Below, piece by piece: positions 23,637 to 32,822 of a DNA stretch of 47,106 bases; position 1 is the first letter of the stretch, and each line of letters begins with the position of its first letter. The DNA is from Clostridia bacterium (GTDB lineage Bacteria > Bacillota > Clostridia > Oscillospirales > Butyricicoccaceae): contig JAFTDT010000003.1 in NCBI GenBank assembly GCA_017453985.1, positions 1 to 47,106 of the forward strand, written 5' to 3'. A model generated the notes under the pieces. The model saw nothing but the letters and a program-made list of their open reading frames with translations. It searched no databases and was not told the DNA's origin. Both the position numbers and the translations under genes were made by a program.

Positions 23637-24451
23637 TGACGGGCTTTGCCGCGCCGCAGGACAGGGCGGAGCTGATGGAGATATACGACGCCTGCTTCCC
23701 CGGCGAGCGGGACTTCTGCGAGTGGCTGTTCGACGGCTTTTGGCGCGCGGAGGACACGCTGGTGCTGCGTGAGGGCGGGCGCATACTCTCCGCCGTGCAT
23801 ATCCCCGCCTTTGAGCTGGCGCTGGACGGAGAGCAGTTTCCGGCAACGTATATCTACGCCGCGGGGACGCTGCCGGCGGCGCGGGGCAGAGGCTGCATGG
23901 GCAGGCTGCTGGAGCTTTCCTTTGAGGAAAGCCGCCGGCGCGGACACGATTTTTCCGCGCTGATAACGCAGAACGACGGACTTTTCGCCTTTTACGGACG
24001 GTTTGGCTATCTGCCGGCGTTTGCCGTCGGCCGCCGCAAATTCGGCGCAGGCGAACTGCCTGCGGGATACCGCCTGCGGAGGGCGGAGCCGCGTGACGCG
24101 GAGGCGATGCTGGCGCTGTACGAGCGCGAGATGCGCGGCAGACTGGCGCCGGTGCGGAGCGCGGAGTGGATGCGGCTGCAAACGGAGCTTTTTGGCGAGA
24201 CGTATGTGCTGGAGCGCGGGGCGGAGATGCTCGCCTACTGCTTCGGCGAGAGACAGGAGGAGCTTTTGCTCACGGAGCTTGTCGGCGCGGAGAGGGAGCT
24301 GCTGGCGGCGGCGCTCGGTCCCTGCACGGCGCAAAGCCCCGCAGAGGGGGACGCCGCGCCCTTCGGCTGTCTGCTGCCGCTGAGCGAACGCGGAGAACGC
24401 GCGCTGCGCGGCACGCGGCGCACGCCGTACATCAATTTGATGTTCAACTGA
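23636..24451 (+). CDS. GNAT-family N-acetyltransferase, Eis-like
   Basis: 271 residues from ATG 23636 (overlap with the previous stop); a GTG one codon upstream is also possible. The N-terminal GNAT domain has IYAAGTLPAARGRGCMGRLL, whose RGRG is the acetyl-CoA pyrophosphate loop, and FYGRFGY. A second acyltransferase-like half follows, with YRLRRAEPRDAEAMLALYERE. The Eis/RimJ-like two-domain layout suggests acetylation of an amine substrate. Second acyltransferase gene in tandem with DUF2156, which hints at one short pathway. Confidence 0.83.
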   Translation: MTGFAAPQDRAELMEIYDACFPGERDFCEWLFDGFWRAEDTLVLREGGRILSAVHIPAFELALDGEQFPATYIYAAGTLPAARGRGCMGRLLELSFEESRRRGHDFSALITQNDGLFAFYGRFGYLPAFAVGRRKFGAGELPAGYRLRRAEPRDAEAMLALYEREMRGRLAPVRSAEWMRLQTELFGETYVLERGAEMLAYCFGERQEELLLTELVGAERELLAAALGPCTAQSPAEGDAAPFGCLLPLSERGERALRGTRRTPYINLMFN

Positions 24452-24465
24452 TTTGAGGTAAGCTG

Positions 24466-25344
24466 ATGAAAAAGGACAGGTTTTCTCTGGCGGCGGGCTT
24501 TGCTCCCGTGATATATATGGGGCTGGCGATCGGCTTTGAGCATCTGCTTTCGTCCGGCGCGGTAAAGCTTTCGTCGGGCAGCATAGCAGCCGGGCAGGCG
24601 GTGATGTTCGCCCTGCCGATGGCGTTTTTGCTCGCTGCCGGAAAGCTCTGCGGCAGACCGGCGCAGCTCAGGGTAAAAAAGCGCCCGCGGCGCTCGCTGC
24701 CCTTTGTGATATTCATGTCGCTGACGGCGATGCTGGCGGCGTTTTTGCTCAACTGCCTGATCAGCAGCATCGCCGGCAGCTCGTTCTACCGGCAGACAGG
24801 CTATCTCGATTATGCCGACAGCATACAGCCGCTTGCCGCGCTGCTGACCGTGGTGATACTTCCCGCGCTGCTGGAGGAGCTGCTGTTTCGCGGGGCGCTG
24901 CTCTCGGCGTTTGAGAGCGGCGGGACGAGCGCGGCGCTGCTCCTTTCCGCGCTGGCGTTTGCGCTGGCGCACGGGAATATATATAATCTGGCGGGACCCT
25001 TTGCCGCCGGACTGATATACGGATATATGACCTATGTGCTGGATTCTGTGTGGCCGGCGGTGCTTGCCCACGGGCTGAACAATCTGTTCTTCCTGCTGCT
25101 CAGGAAATGGGCGGGAGGATATGAAACGCTCGGCTTCTGGCCGTATTTCATACTGATCAGCTTTTTCGTCTTCTGTGCGATGCTGTATCTGTCCATGCAC
25201 AGTCTGGAAAAGCTGGTGGAGCGCGGAAAGATCAAACGCTTTGCAGGCGTGCCGCTGCGGCAGGCGGCTTCAGAGCTGCTGCTTGCGCCAGGCATATGGC
25301 TGCTGGCGGCGGTGTTTATAGTCAAGGCGCTGTATCTTAAATAG
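24466..25344 (+). CDS. CPBP-family intramembrane metalloprotease
   Basis: 292 residues, about eight membrane segments. Motif 1 is LEELLFRGALL, motif 2 is ALAHGN and motif 3 is LAHGLNNLFF. GAGGTA lies before the ATG. It is not closely similar to the CPBP protein at 19315 outside the motifs. No bacteriocin or prenylated precursor gene is next to it, so it may be a housekeeping membrane protease. Confidence 0.88.
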   Translation: MKKDRFSLAAGFAPVIYMGLAIGFEHLLSSGAVKLSSGSIAAGQAVMFALPMAFLLAAGKLCGRPAQLRVKKRPRRSLPFVIFMSLTAMLAAFLLNCLISSIAGSSFYRQTGYLDYADSIQPLAALLTVVILPALLEELLFRGALLSAFESGGTSAALLLSALAFALAHGNIYNLAGPFAAGLIYGYMTYVLDSVWPAVLAHGLNNLFFLLLRKWAGGYETLGFWPYFILISFFVFCAMLYLSMHSLEKLVERGKIKRFAGVPLRQAASELLLAPGIWLLAAVFIVKALYLK

Positions 25345-25361
25345 CGCCGGAGGAGGCTAAT

Positions 25362-26426
25362 ATGGCGGAAAATAAAAAGCGCGGCGGCGTGCGCCGCGTG
25401 CGGAAGATAATGAACACCTTCAGCTATATCGTGCTGATCGTGGGGATATCGCTGCTGCTGTCCACGGTAATAATTCTGGTGGCAAACGACGTGCTGGCGC
25501 TGGTAAAGCCGGAGCGCGAGGTCGTGCTGGACATATCCGGCAGCAGCACGCCCGCCGAGATGGCGGAGGTTTTGAAGGAAAACGGGCTGATACAATACAA
25601 ATGGGCGTTTTCGCTGATGAGCCGTCTGAAGCATATCGATGAGTACAAGGGCGGCAAGTTCAGCGTCCGCACCAATATGGACTACGGACAGATAATAGAC
25701 GCGCTCACGCGGGTCGCAACCTATCAGGAGACGACGATGGTGACGATACCGGAGGGCTATACGATATCGCAGATAGCGGAGCTGGTGGAGGATAAGATGG
25801 TGTGCAGCGCCGAGGACTTTATCGAGACGGCGAACACCTATAAGTTCTCGCACGAGATACTCAAGGAGGTACCCATGCGGGAAAATCGGCTTGAGGGCTA
25901 TCTTTTCCCCGATACCTACGAGTTTTATATCAACGACAAGCCCGTGAGCGTGATAAACAAGATGCTCAATAATTTCGTCAAGAAATATACCAGAGAGATG
26001 CTGGAACTGACGGAGACGCAGGGCATGACGGTGGCGGAGGTCGTCAATATCGCCTCGATGATAGAGAAGGAGGCAAAGCTCGATACCGAGCGGACGATGA
26101 TATCCGGCGTTATCCGCAACCGCCTTGACAGCGACAGCTTTCCCTTCCTCAATATAGACGCCACCATACTGTATGCGACGGGGCACAAGTCGGAGCTGAC
26201 GGACAGCGACCTGCGGATAGACTCGCCGTACAATACCTACACGCACGAGGGACTGCCGCCCACGGCGATATGCAACCCCGGCACCAGCTCGCTGGTGGCG
26301 GCGCTCATGCCGGAGGAGCACGGTTATTATTACTACGTGCTCGACCCGGACACCGGCGGTCATGTGTTCAGCAAGACGCTGGAGGAGCATAACGCCGCCG
26401 TGGCGGAGATGAGAGCAAAGCGATGA
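25362..26426 (+). CDS. mltG: Endolytic peptidoglycan transglycosylase MltG
   Basis: MltG cuts nascent glycan strands and so sets their length. 354 residues: N-terminal cytoplasmic basic stretch, one membrane segment (about 22-44), a LysM-like domain, then the YceG domain. Motifs are IPEGYTISQIAE, LEGYLFPDTYEF, VNIASMIEKEA with the catalytic glutamate, SPYNTYTHEGLPPTAICNPG and YYYYVLDPDTGGHVFSKT. Followed at once (ATGA overlap) by a U32 gene, the order also seen around yrrL-yrrN/O in Bacillus. Confidence 0.96.
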   Translation: MAENKKRGGVRRVRKIMNTFSYIVLIVGISLLLSTVIILVANDVLALVKPEREVVLDISGSSTPAEMAEVLKENGLIQYKWAFSLMSRLKHIDEYKGGKFSVRTNMDYGQIIDALTRVATYQETTMVTIPEGYTISQIAELVEDKMVCSAEDFIETANTYKFSHEILKEVPMRENRLEGYLFPDTYEFYINDKPVSVINKMLNNFVKKYTREMLELTETQGMTVAEVVNIASMIEKEAKLDTERTMISGVIRNRLDSDSFPFLNIDATILYATGHKSELTDSDLRIDSPYNTYTHEGLPPTAICNPGTSSLVAALMPEEHGYYYYVLDPDTGGHVFSKTLEEHNAAVAEMRAKR

Positions 26427-27649
26427 AGAGACTGCCGGAGCTGCTCGCCCCTGCGGGCGATATGGAAAAGCTGCGCTTTGCCGCGGCATACGGCGCGGAC
26501 GCGGTGTATTTTGCCGGCGACCGCTTCGGCATGCGCGCCTCGGCGGGAAACTTTGACGCAGACGGTCTGCGTGCGGCGGCGGAATATTGCCGTGCGCGCA
26601 GCGTGCGCGCCTTTGTCACGGTCAACTCTATGCTGCACGGGCGCGATATGGAGGCGCTGCCGGAATATCTGCGTTATTTGGACAGTCTGCCGCTGGACGC
26701 GCTGATAGTCGCAGACATGGGAGCAATGGCGGCGGCAAAGAAATACGCGCCGTCGCTGAAGCTGCACGTCAGCACGCAGGCAAGCATAACAAACGCCGAG
26801 GCGGCGGCGGAATATCACCGCATGGGCGCGTCCCGCGTCGTGCTGGCGCGGGAGCTGAGCCTCGATGAAATAAAGCGCATCCGCGAGGGCGCGCCGACGG
26901 GGCTGGAGATAGAGACCTTTGTCCACGGCTCGATGTGCATGGCGTATTCCGGCAGATGCATCCTCTCGAACTTCCTCACCGGGCGCGACGCCAACGGAGG
27001 CGCGTGCGCGCAGCCCTGCCGCTGGAAATACAGTCTGGTGGAGGAGACTCGCCCGGGAGAGTACATGCCGGTGCGCGAGGACGCGGGCGGAACATATATC
27101 TTCAACTCCAAGGACCTCTGCATGCTGGAGCATATCGCCCTGCTGGCGGAGGCGGGCATAGACAGCCTCAAGATAGAGGGCAGGGCAAAGAGCTTTTACT
27201 ACGCCGCAGTCACGACGGGAGCATACCGCCGCGCGCTGGACATGTACGGCGCGGGAGAGTGGAGCGAGGCGTCGGCGCGGGAGCTGCTGCGCGAGCTGGA
27301 CAAGGTGAGCCACCGGCAGTATTACACGGGCTTTTACTTCGGCGGACGCGGCGAGCAGCGCACGGACAGCTCGGAATATATCCGCGAGTGGGACGTGTGC
27401 GCCGTGGTGCTGGGCGAGGCGGAGGACGGAGCCTGCCGTCTGCAGCAGAAAAACAAGCTCTTTGCCGCGGACGCGCTGGAGCTGCTTACGCCGGACGGAT
27501 ACTGCGGCGCGGTGCGGCTTGCGGACGTGCGCGGCGCGGACGGCGAGGAGACGGACTGCGTCAACGTGCCGAATATGGAATTCACGGCGCGGCTGCCGGT
27601 AAAGGCGCCGGAGTTTTCGATATTAAGAAAAGAAAAATCAAGAACATAG
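26423..27649 (+). CDS. Peptidase U32-family protein, probable tRNA uridine hydroxylation factor
   Basis: 408 residues. The N-terminal ELLAPAGDMEKLRFAAAYGADAVYF and the U32 signature ETFVHGSMCMAYSGRCILSNF are clear, with further cysteines at CAQPCRW (Fe-S-type arrangement). Members related to TrhP (YrrN/YrrO in Bacillus, YegQ in E. coli) hydroxylate uridine-34 in tRNAs using prephenate; others are called collagenase-like, a legacy name. The mltG neighbour supports the TrhP assignment. Only one such gene is present here, while Bacillus has two in tandem. Confidence 0.88.
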   Translation: MKRLPELLAPAGDMEKLRFAAAYGADAVYFAGDRFGMRASAGNFDADGLRAAAEYCRARSVRAFVTVNSMLHGRDMEALPEYLRYLDSLPLDALIVADMGAMAAAKKYAPSLKLHVSTQASITNAEAAAEYHRMGASRVVLARELSLDEIKRIREGAPTGLEIETFVHGSMCMAYSGRCILSNFLTGRDANGGACAQPCRWKYSLVEETRPGEYMPVREDAGGTYIFNSKDLCMLEHIALLAEAGIDSLKIEGRAKSFYYAAVTTGAYRRALDMYGAGEWSEASARELLRELDKVSHRQYYTGFYFGGRGEQRTDSSEYIREWDVCAVVLGEAEDGACRLQQKNKLFAADALELLTPDGYCGAVRLADVRGADGEETDCVNVPNMEFTARLPVKAPEFSILRKEKSRT

Positions 27650-27662
27650 AGGGGAAATATCA

Positions 27663-30302
27663 ATGAAAAAATTAGGAGTCAACGAACTGAGAGAGCTTTT
27701 TCTCAACTTTTTTGAGCAAAAGGAGCATTACAGGTTCAAGAGCTTTCCGCTCGTGCCGCAAAACGACCATTCGCTGCTGCTGATAAACGCGGGCATGGCG
27801 CCGCTCAAGCCGTATTTCACCGGCGAGCTGACGCCGCCTGCGCCGCGTGCGACCTCGTGTCAGAAGTGCATACGCACGCCGGACATCGAGAACGTCGGCA
27901 AGGACGCGCGCCACGGCACCTATTTCGAGATGCTGGGCAACTTTTCCTTCGGCGATTATTTCAAGCGCGAGGCGTGCTCTTGGGCGTGGGAGTTCATCAC
28001 CGAGGTGCTGGAGCTGCCGGTGGACAGGTTGTATGTCTCCGTGTTCCACGACGACAACGAGGCGTACGACATCTGGACGCAGGAGATAGGCGTAGACCCG
28101 TCACATATGGTGCGGCTGGGGCGCGAGGATAATTTCTGGGAGATAGGCTCCGGTCCCTGCGGTCCCTGCTCGGAGATATATTTCGACCGCGGCGAGCAGT
28201 ATCGCTGCCACCGTCCGGACTGTTCCGTGGGCTGCGACTGCGACCGCTATGTAGAGTTCTGGAACCTCGTTTTCACGCAGTTCAATTCCGACGGCAAGGG
28301 TAATTATACCCCGCTGGAGAAGAAGAACATCGACACCGGCATGGGGCTGGAGCGCCTCGCCTGCATCATGCAGGAGGTGGAGTCCCTGTTAGAGATAGAC
28401 ACCGTGGCGCGGATACTGGCGCACGTGTGCAGGCTGACGGACAAGGAATACGGAGCAGACGCCAAGACCGACGTTTCCCTGCGCATCATCACCGACCATA
28501 TCCGCAGCACGACCATGATGATATGCGACGGCATCATGCCGTCCAACGCCGGACGCGGATATGTCCTGCGCCGTCTGCTGCGCCGCGCGGCGCGCCACGG
28601 ACGGCTGCTGGGCGTGACGGAGCCGTTTCTTTACGAGCTGTGCCGCACGGTCATTGCGGAAAATGAAAACGCCTATCCGGAGCTGAAGGAAAAAGAAACC
28701 TTCATCACCGCCGTTATACGCGCGGAGGAGGAACGCTTCGGCAGCACCGTGGAAACGGGTCTGGCGCGGCTGGAGGGCATGGTCGCGGAGCTGAAGGCGA
28801 AGAATGAGCGGGTCCTCAGCGGCGCAGACGCCTTCAAGCTGTACGATACGGACGGGCTGCCGGTAGACCTCACGCTGGAGATATTGGCGGAGCACGGGCT
28901 GGAGGCGGATATCGCGGCTTTTGAAAAGCTGATGCACGAGCAGCGCGATCGCGCCAAGAAAGCGCGTGGCAATACCGCCGACCTCGGCTGGGAGGACGAC
29001 GGCGTTTCGCTGCACGACGTGCCGCCGACGGAATTTTGCGGCTATACGGAAACGAAATGCAGCGGCAGAGTGCTGGCGATAGTGCGCGACGGAGAAATGA
29101 GCGGACAGGCGGGCGAGGGCGACAGCGCGGCTGTGCTGACCGACCGTACGCCCTTCTACGCCGAGAGCGGCGGACAGACCGCCGACCGCGGATATATGAC
29201 GGGCGACGGCTTTGAGGCGGAGGTGCTGAACGTCACCAAGACGCCGGATGGGAAATACATCCATCAGGTGCGCGTCGCACGCGGCAGAATGGACGTGGGC
29301 GCGCAGGCGGAGCTGGAGTTGGAGAGCGTGCGCCGTGCGGCGATATCGCGCGCTCATTCCGCAACGCATCTGCTGCAAAAGGCACTGCGCGAAACGCTGG
29401 GCGACCACGTCGAGCAGAGCGGCTCGCTGGTCGAGCCGGACAGACTGCGCTTTGACTTCAGCCACTTCAGCGCCGTCACGCCAGAGCAGATAGCTGAGAT
29501 AGAGGACAGGGTAAACGGCGCCGTGCTTGCCGGACTGGAGATAAGCGTCTCCGAGATGCCGGTTGACGAGGCGAAGAAGCTCGGCGCGATGGCGCTGTTC
29601 GGTGAAAAATACGGCGACGTGGTGCGCGTGGTGAGGATGGGAGACTATTCCATCGAGCTGTGCGGCGGCACGCATCTGGACAACACCGCCAAGGTGGGCG
29701 GCTTCAAGATACTCAGCGAGGCTTCCGTGGCGGCGGGCATACGCCGCGTGGAGGCATGCTGCGGCATGGAGCTCATTCGCCTCATGCGCGAGCGCGAGAG
29801 CGTGATAGCCTCGGCGGCGGAGACGCTCAAGACTGCGCCGGCGGAGCTGGTGCGCCGCGCCGCGCAGGTCACGGAGGAGCTGCGCCAGTCGCTGAGCGTG
29901 CGCGAGAAGCTGGAGAGCAGGCTGGCGGCGTTCAAGGCGATAGAGCTGATGGACTTCACCAAGACGGTGGGCGGCGTCAAGGTGCTGGCGGTCAAGGTGG
30001 ACGAGACGGGCGCCGATGCGCTGCGCAGCCTCACGGATTCCCTGCGCGACAGGCTGCCGGACGTGGTCTGCGTGCTTGCTTCGGTCGCGGAGGACGGCAA
30101 CGTGCGCTTTGCCGCCGCCTGCGGACCGGAGGCGGTGAGCAAGGGCGCTCATGCCGGCAACATACTCAAGGCGGTGGCTAAGATCTGCGGCGGCGGAGGC
30201 GGCGGCAGACCGGACAGCGCCACTGCCGGCGGCAAGGACGCCTCCAAGCTGGAGGAGGCGCTGGAGGCGGTCAACAACATAGTGGCGGATATGCTGAAAT
30301 GA
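27663..30302 (+). CDS. alaS: Alanine-tRNA ligase
   Basis: Charges tRNA-Ala. 879 residues, full length. The N-terminal catalytic domain has FLNFFEQKEHYRFKSFPLVP, MAPLKPYF.G, CQKCIRTPDIENVG, TYFEMLGNFSFGDYFK and the SGPCGPCSEI loop with CDCDRY. The tRNA-recognition helices follow. The editing domain has SHAT-type HSATHLL and CGGTH, which hydrolyse mischarged Ser/Gly-tRNA. The C-Ala domain ends in a glycine-rich GGGGGGRPD. GAGGGGA precedes the ATG. Lies between the U32 and HIT genes. Confidence 0.98.
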   Translation: MKKLGVNELRELFLNFFEQKEHYRFKSFPLVPQNDHSLLLINAGMAPLKPYFTGELTPPAPRATSCQKCIRTPDIENVGKDARHGTYFEMLGNFSFGDYFKREACSWAWEFITEVLELPVDRLYVSVFHDDNEAYDIWTQEIGVDPSHMVRLGREDNFWEIGSGPCGPCSEIYFDRGEQYRCHRPDCSVGCDCDRYVEFWNLVFTQFNSDGKGNYTPLEKKNIDTGMGLERLACIMQEVESLLEIDTVARILAHVCRLTDKEYGADAKTDVSLRIITDHIRSTTMMICDGIMPSNAGRGYVLRRLLRRAARHGRLLGVTEPFLYELCRTVIAENENAYPELKEKETFITAVIRAEEERFGSTVETGLARLEGMVAELKAKNERVLSGADAFKLYDTDGLPVDLTLEILAEHGLEADIAAFEKLMHEQRDRAKKARGNTADLGWEDDGVSLHDVPPTEFCGYTETKCSGRVLAIVRDGEMSGQAGEGDSAAVLTDRTPFYAESGGQTADRGYMTGDGFEAEVLNVTKTPDGKYIHQVRVARGRMDVGAQAELELESVRRAAISRAHSATHLLQKALRETLGDHVEQSGSLVEPDRLRFDFSHFSAVTPEQIAEIEDRVNGAVLAGLEISVSEMPVDEAKKLGAMALFGEKYGDVVRVVRMGDYSIELCGGTHLDNTAKVGGFKILSEASVAAGIRRVEACCGMELIRLMRERESVIASAAETLKTAPAELVRRAAQVTEELRQSLSVREKLESRLAAFKAIELMDFTKTVGGVKVLAVKVDETGADALRSLTDSLRDRLPDVVCVLASVAEDGNVRFAAACGPEAVSKGAHAGNILKAVAKICGGGGGGRPDSATAGGKDASKLEEALEAVNNIVADMLK

Positions 30303-30312
30303 GGTGTGTATG

Positions 30313-30651
30313 ATGGACTGCATTTTCTGCAAGATAATCGCGGGGGAGATACCCTCAAAAAAGGTCTATGAGGACGACACGGTATACGCCTTTTACGACA
30401 TAGCGCCGCAGGCGCCGGTGCATATATTGGTGATACCAAAGGAGCACGTGCTGAGCTGCGCGCGGGAGATCGGCGCGGAGCACGGCGCGCTGATAGCGCA
30501 TATTTACGAGGTCATGGCAAGACTTGCCCGCGAGCTGGGGCTTGAGGGCGGCTACCGCGTGGTGACCAACGCCGGCGAGGACGCCGGACAGACCGTGCTG
30601 CATCTGCATTTTCACATGCTGGCGGGCGGTCAGCTCGGAGCTATGGCATGA
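30313..30651 (+). CDS. HIT-family (HINT-like) nucleotide hydrolase
   Basis: 112 residues from ATG 30313, six bases after GAGGTG; an ATG just before it and one at 30304 are less likely. MDCIFCKIIAGEIPSKKVYED is the usual start, and HLHFHMLAGG is the histidine triad. Like HinT, it probably hydrolyses phosphoramidates of AMP. The zinc-binding cysteine pair (CIFC) is present. It starts ten bases after alaS; aminoacyl-AMP by-products are known HINT substrates, so the pairing makes sense. Confidence 0.93.
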   Translation: MDCIFCKIIAGEIPSKKVYEDDTVYAFYDIAPQAPVHILVIPKEHVLSCAREIGAEHGALIAHIYEVMARLARELGLEGGYRVVTNAGEDAGQTVLHLHFHMLAGGQLGAMA

Positions 30652-30652
30652 T

Positions 30653-32818
30653 ATGAGACCTTTCGGGCAGCGGAAATTTATCGGGCAGGGCAGAGTGCTG
30701 CTCTGCTTTTCCGCTGCCTTTTCCGTCTCGGTGCTGATATTCACGCTGCTTTTTCCGCATGGGCGCACCGCCGCCGCCATAGGCACGGGAGCCGCGGCTG
30801 CGCTGCTGACCGCGGCGCTGATTTTGCTGTACGGCGGGGCGGCGAGATATACGGTCATGGGGCTGGCGGCGGGCGTGCTGTGGTGCATGCTGTACGTCAT
30901 GCTGATCTATGCTCCGGCGGCGGAGCTTGACGGCGCGGCGGGGCGCATAAGCTTCACGGCGGACGAATACGCCATGGGCTACGAGAGCTACGGCGCCGTA
31001 TACGGAACCGTGCGCGAGATAAACGGCGAGCCGTGCCGAACGCGGGCGCTGCTGTATCTGCTTGACGGCTCGCCGGATATCGCGCCGGGCGACCGGCTGG
31101 AGTTTGAGGGCAGTGTGCGTGTTTTAGAGCCGGATTACAGCAAAAACCGACTGCAGAACGGATATTTTCTCACGGTGCGGCAGAGCGGCTTTGCCCGCGT
31201 GGAGGCGGGTGCGGACATGAGTCCGCTGCGCCATGCGCGGCGGCTTTCCGGCAGGATAGGCGCGCTGCTTGCCGGACTGCTGCCCGAGGACGAGGCGGGA
31301 CTTTTGTCCGCGCTGCTCAGCGGCGACCGCAGCGGGTATTCGGACGAGCTGCGCTATGCGCTGTCCGTCAGCGGGACCTCGCATATCACGGCGGTGTCCG
31401 GACTGCATGTGGCAATCGCGGCGGCGTTTATGGTCACGCTTTTCGGCAAGAGAGCGGGCATGTATCTCTCCGTGCCGTGCGTGCTGGCGTATGCGGCGAT
31501 CACGGGCTTTTCGCCCTCGGTGCTGCGCGCCTCGGTGATGATACTGCTCAGCGTGCTTTCCTTTGCGCTGCGGCGGGAGCGGGATACCGCGACCGCGCTG
31601 ATGACGGCGCTGCTGCTGATACTGGCGGCAAATCCCTTTGCAGTGATGAGCGTCAGCCTCCAGCTTTCTTTTGCAGCGGTGGCGGGGATACTGCTTTTTG
31701 CAGAGCCGCTGATGGAGAGCATGCGTGTGCCGGTGAGAAACAGATATCTGCGGGTGCTTGTGGATTACGCCGTCTCGGCGCTCGGCGTTTCGCTGGCGGC
31801 GACGGCGCTGACCATGCCGGTCGGCATGCTGTACTTTTCCCGCACCTCGGTGATATCCCTGCTGTCAAATCTGCTGGTGCTGTGGGCGGTGGGACCCGTC
31901 CTTATTCTCGGCATGGTCCAGCTGCTTGTTTTGCTCATGAGCACGGGCGCGGCGGCGATATTCGCGCGCTATGTGCTGTATCTGCCGCTGAGATATCTGA
32001 CGGCGGTGATAAAGTGGCTGGGCGGGCTGGGCTTTGCCTCGGTAAGCTCCGCCAGCCCGTATCTGATGCTTGCCGCCGCGCTGATAATAGCGATACTGAC
32101 GCTGGCGCGCCTGCGGAGGCTGCCGGCGCATTATCCCGCGGGACTGTTGATGTCCGTGCTGGTGCTGCTGCTGTGCATCGGCTTCAATGCCGCGGAGAAG
32201 CGGATATACAGCGATATTGCCGTCGGAGGGCATTCCGGCGCGGCGGTCATTGCGGTGAGGAGTCCGGGAGGCACGGCGGCAATAGGCTGCGGCGGCGCGG
32301 GCGGCAGAGGAGTATATTTTCTCGAAAACACCCTGCGCGACTGGGGCGAGCAGAGGTTGGACGCGCTGATTTTGCCTGCCGACAGCGGCAAGCTTGCCGG
32401 CGGGGAAAATCGCCTGCGGGCGGCTCTGCCGGTGGGCGCGGTATACCGTCCGTCCGGCAGCGGAGAGGGCTATGCCTTTGCCGCCGGAGGCTGCGTGAGA
32501 GTGGGTACGGCAGCGGTGGAGCTGATAGATACGGGCACGGAGGCATACGCCGTGCGCGTGACCGCCGGAGGAAAGAGTGTGCTGAGCCTGTGCGGGCTGA
32601 AGCCGGAAGCGGCGCGGGGTTCCGTAATGGAGACGGATGTGCTGCTGATAGATGGGGAGCTTTTGGATATCGCGGGCGAGCTGGTGGCAGCCTCCGGCGC
32701 GGGAACGCTGCTGGTGTCAGACAGCGTCTTTGACGGGCGAGGGTCTGAGGCGGCGGACGCCGAGGTGATATACCTCGGCGAGACGGAACGGTTTATGATA
32801 AGGTCGAGAGAGAGGTGA
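30653..32818 (+). CDS. comEC: DNA-uptake channel protein ComEC/Rec2, with degenerate C-terminal domain
   Basis: 721 residues. It has about ten membrane segments, a DUF4131-type N-terminal part (about 95-190) and the competence domain with the signature HITAVSGLHVAIAAAF (about 242-257), followed by ITGFSPSVLRASVM. ComEC forms the channel through which single-stranded DNA enters. The C-terminal metallo-beta-lactamase region (about 515-721) has the right place and length. It lacks the metal ligands: the expected THPHADH is replaced by LPADSGKLAGG, and the later GD and HHGS motifs are missing. Ordered before holA, as in many Firmicutes. Confidence 0.93.
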   Translation: MRPFGQRKFIGQGRVLLCFSAAFSVSVLIFTLLFPHGRTAAAIGTGAAAALLTAALILLYGGAARYTVMGLAAGVLWCMLYVMLIYAPAAELDGAAGRISFTADEYAMGYESYGAVYGTVREINGEPCRTRALLYLLDGSPDIAPGDRLEFEGSVRVLEPDYSKNRLQNGYFLTVRQSGFARVEAGADMSPLRHARRLSGRIGALLAGLLPEDEAGLLSALLSGDRSGYSDELRYALSVSGTSHITAVSGLHVAIAAAFMVTLFGKRAGMYLSVPCVLAYAAITGFSPSVLRASVMILLSVLSFALRRERDTATALMTALLLILAANPFAVMSVSLQLSFAAVAGILLFAEPLMESMRVPVRNRYLRVLVDYAVSALGVSLAATALTMPVGMLYFSRTSVISLLSNLLVLWAVGPVLILGMVQLLVLLMSTGAAAIFARYVLYLPLRYLTAVIKWLGGLGFASVSSASPYLMLAAALIIAILTLARLRRLPAHYPAGLLMSVLVLLLCIGFNAAEKRIYSDIAVGGHSGAAVIAVRSPGGTAAIGCGGAGGRGVYFLENTLRDWGEQRLDALILPADSGKLAGGENRLRAALPVGAVYRPSGSGEGYAFAAGGCVRVGTAAVELIDTGTEAYAVRVTAGGKSVLSLCGLKPEAARGSVMETDVLLIDGELLDIAGELVAASGAGTLLVSDSVFDGRGSEAADAEVIYLGETERFMIRSRER

Positions 32819-32822
32819 GAAT

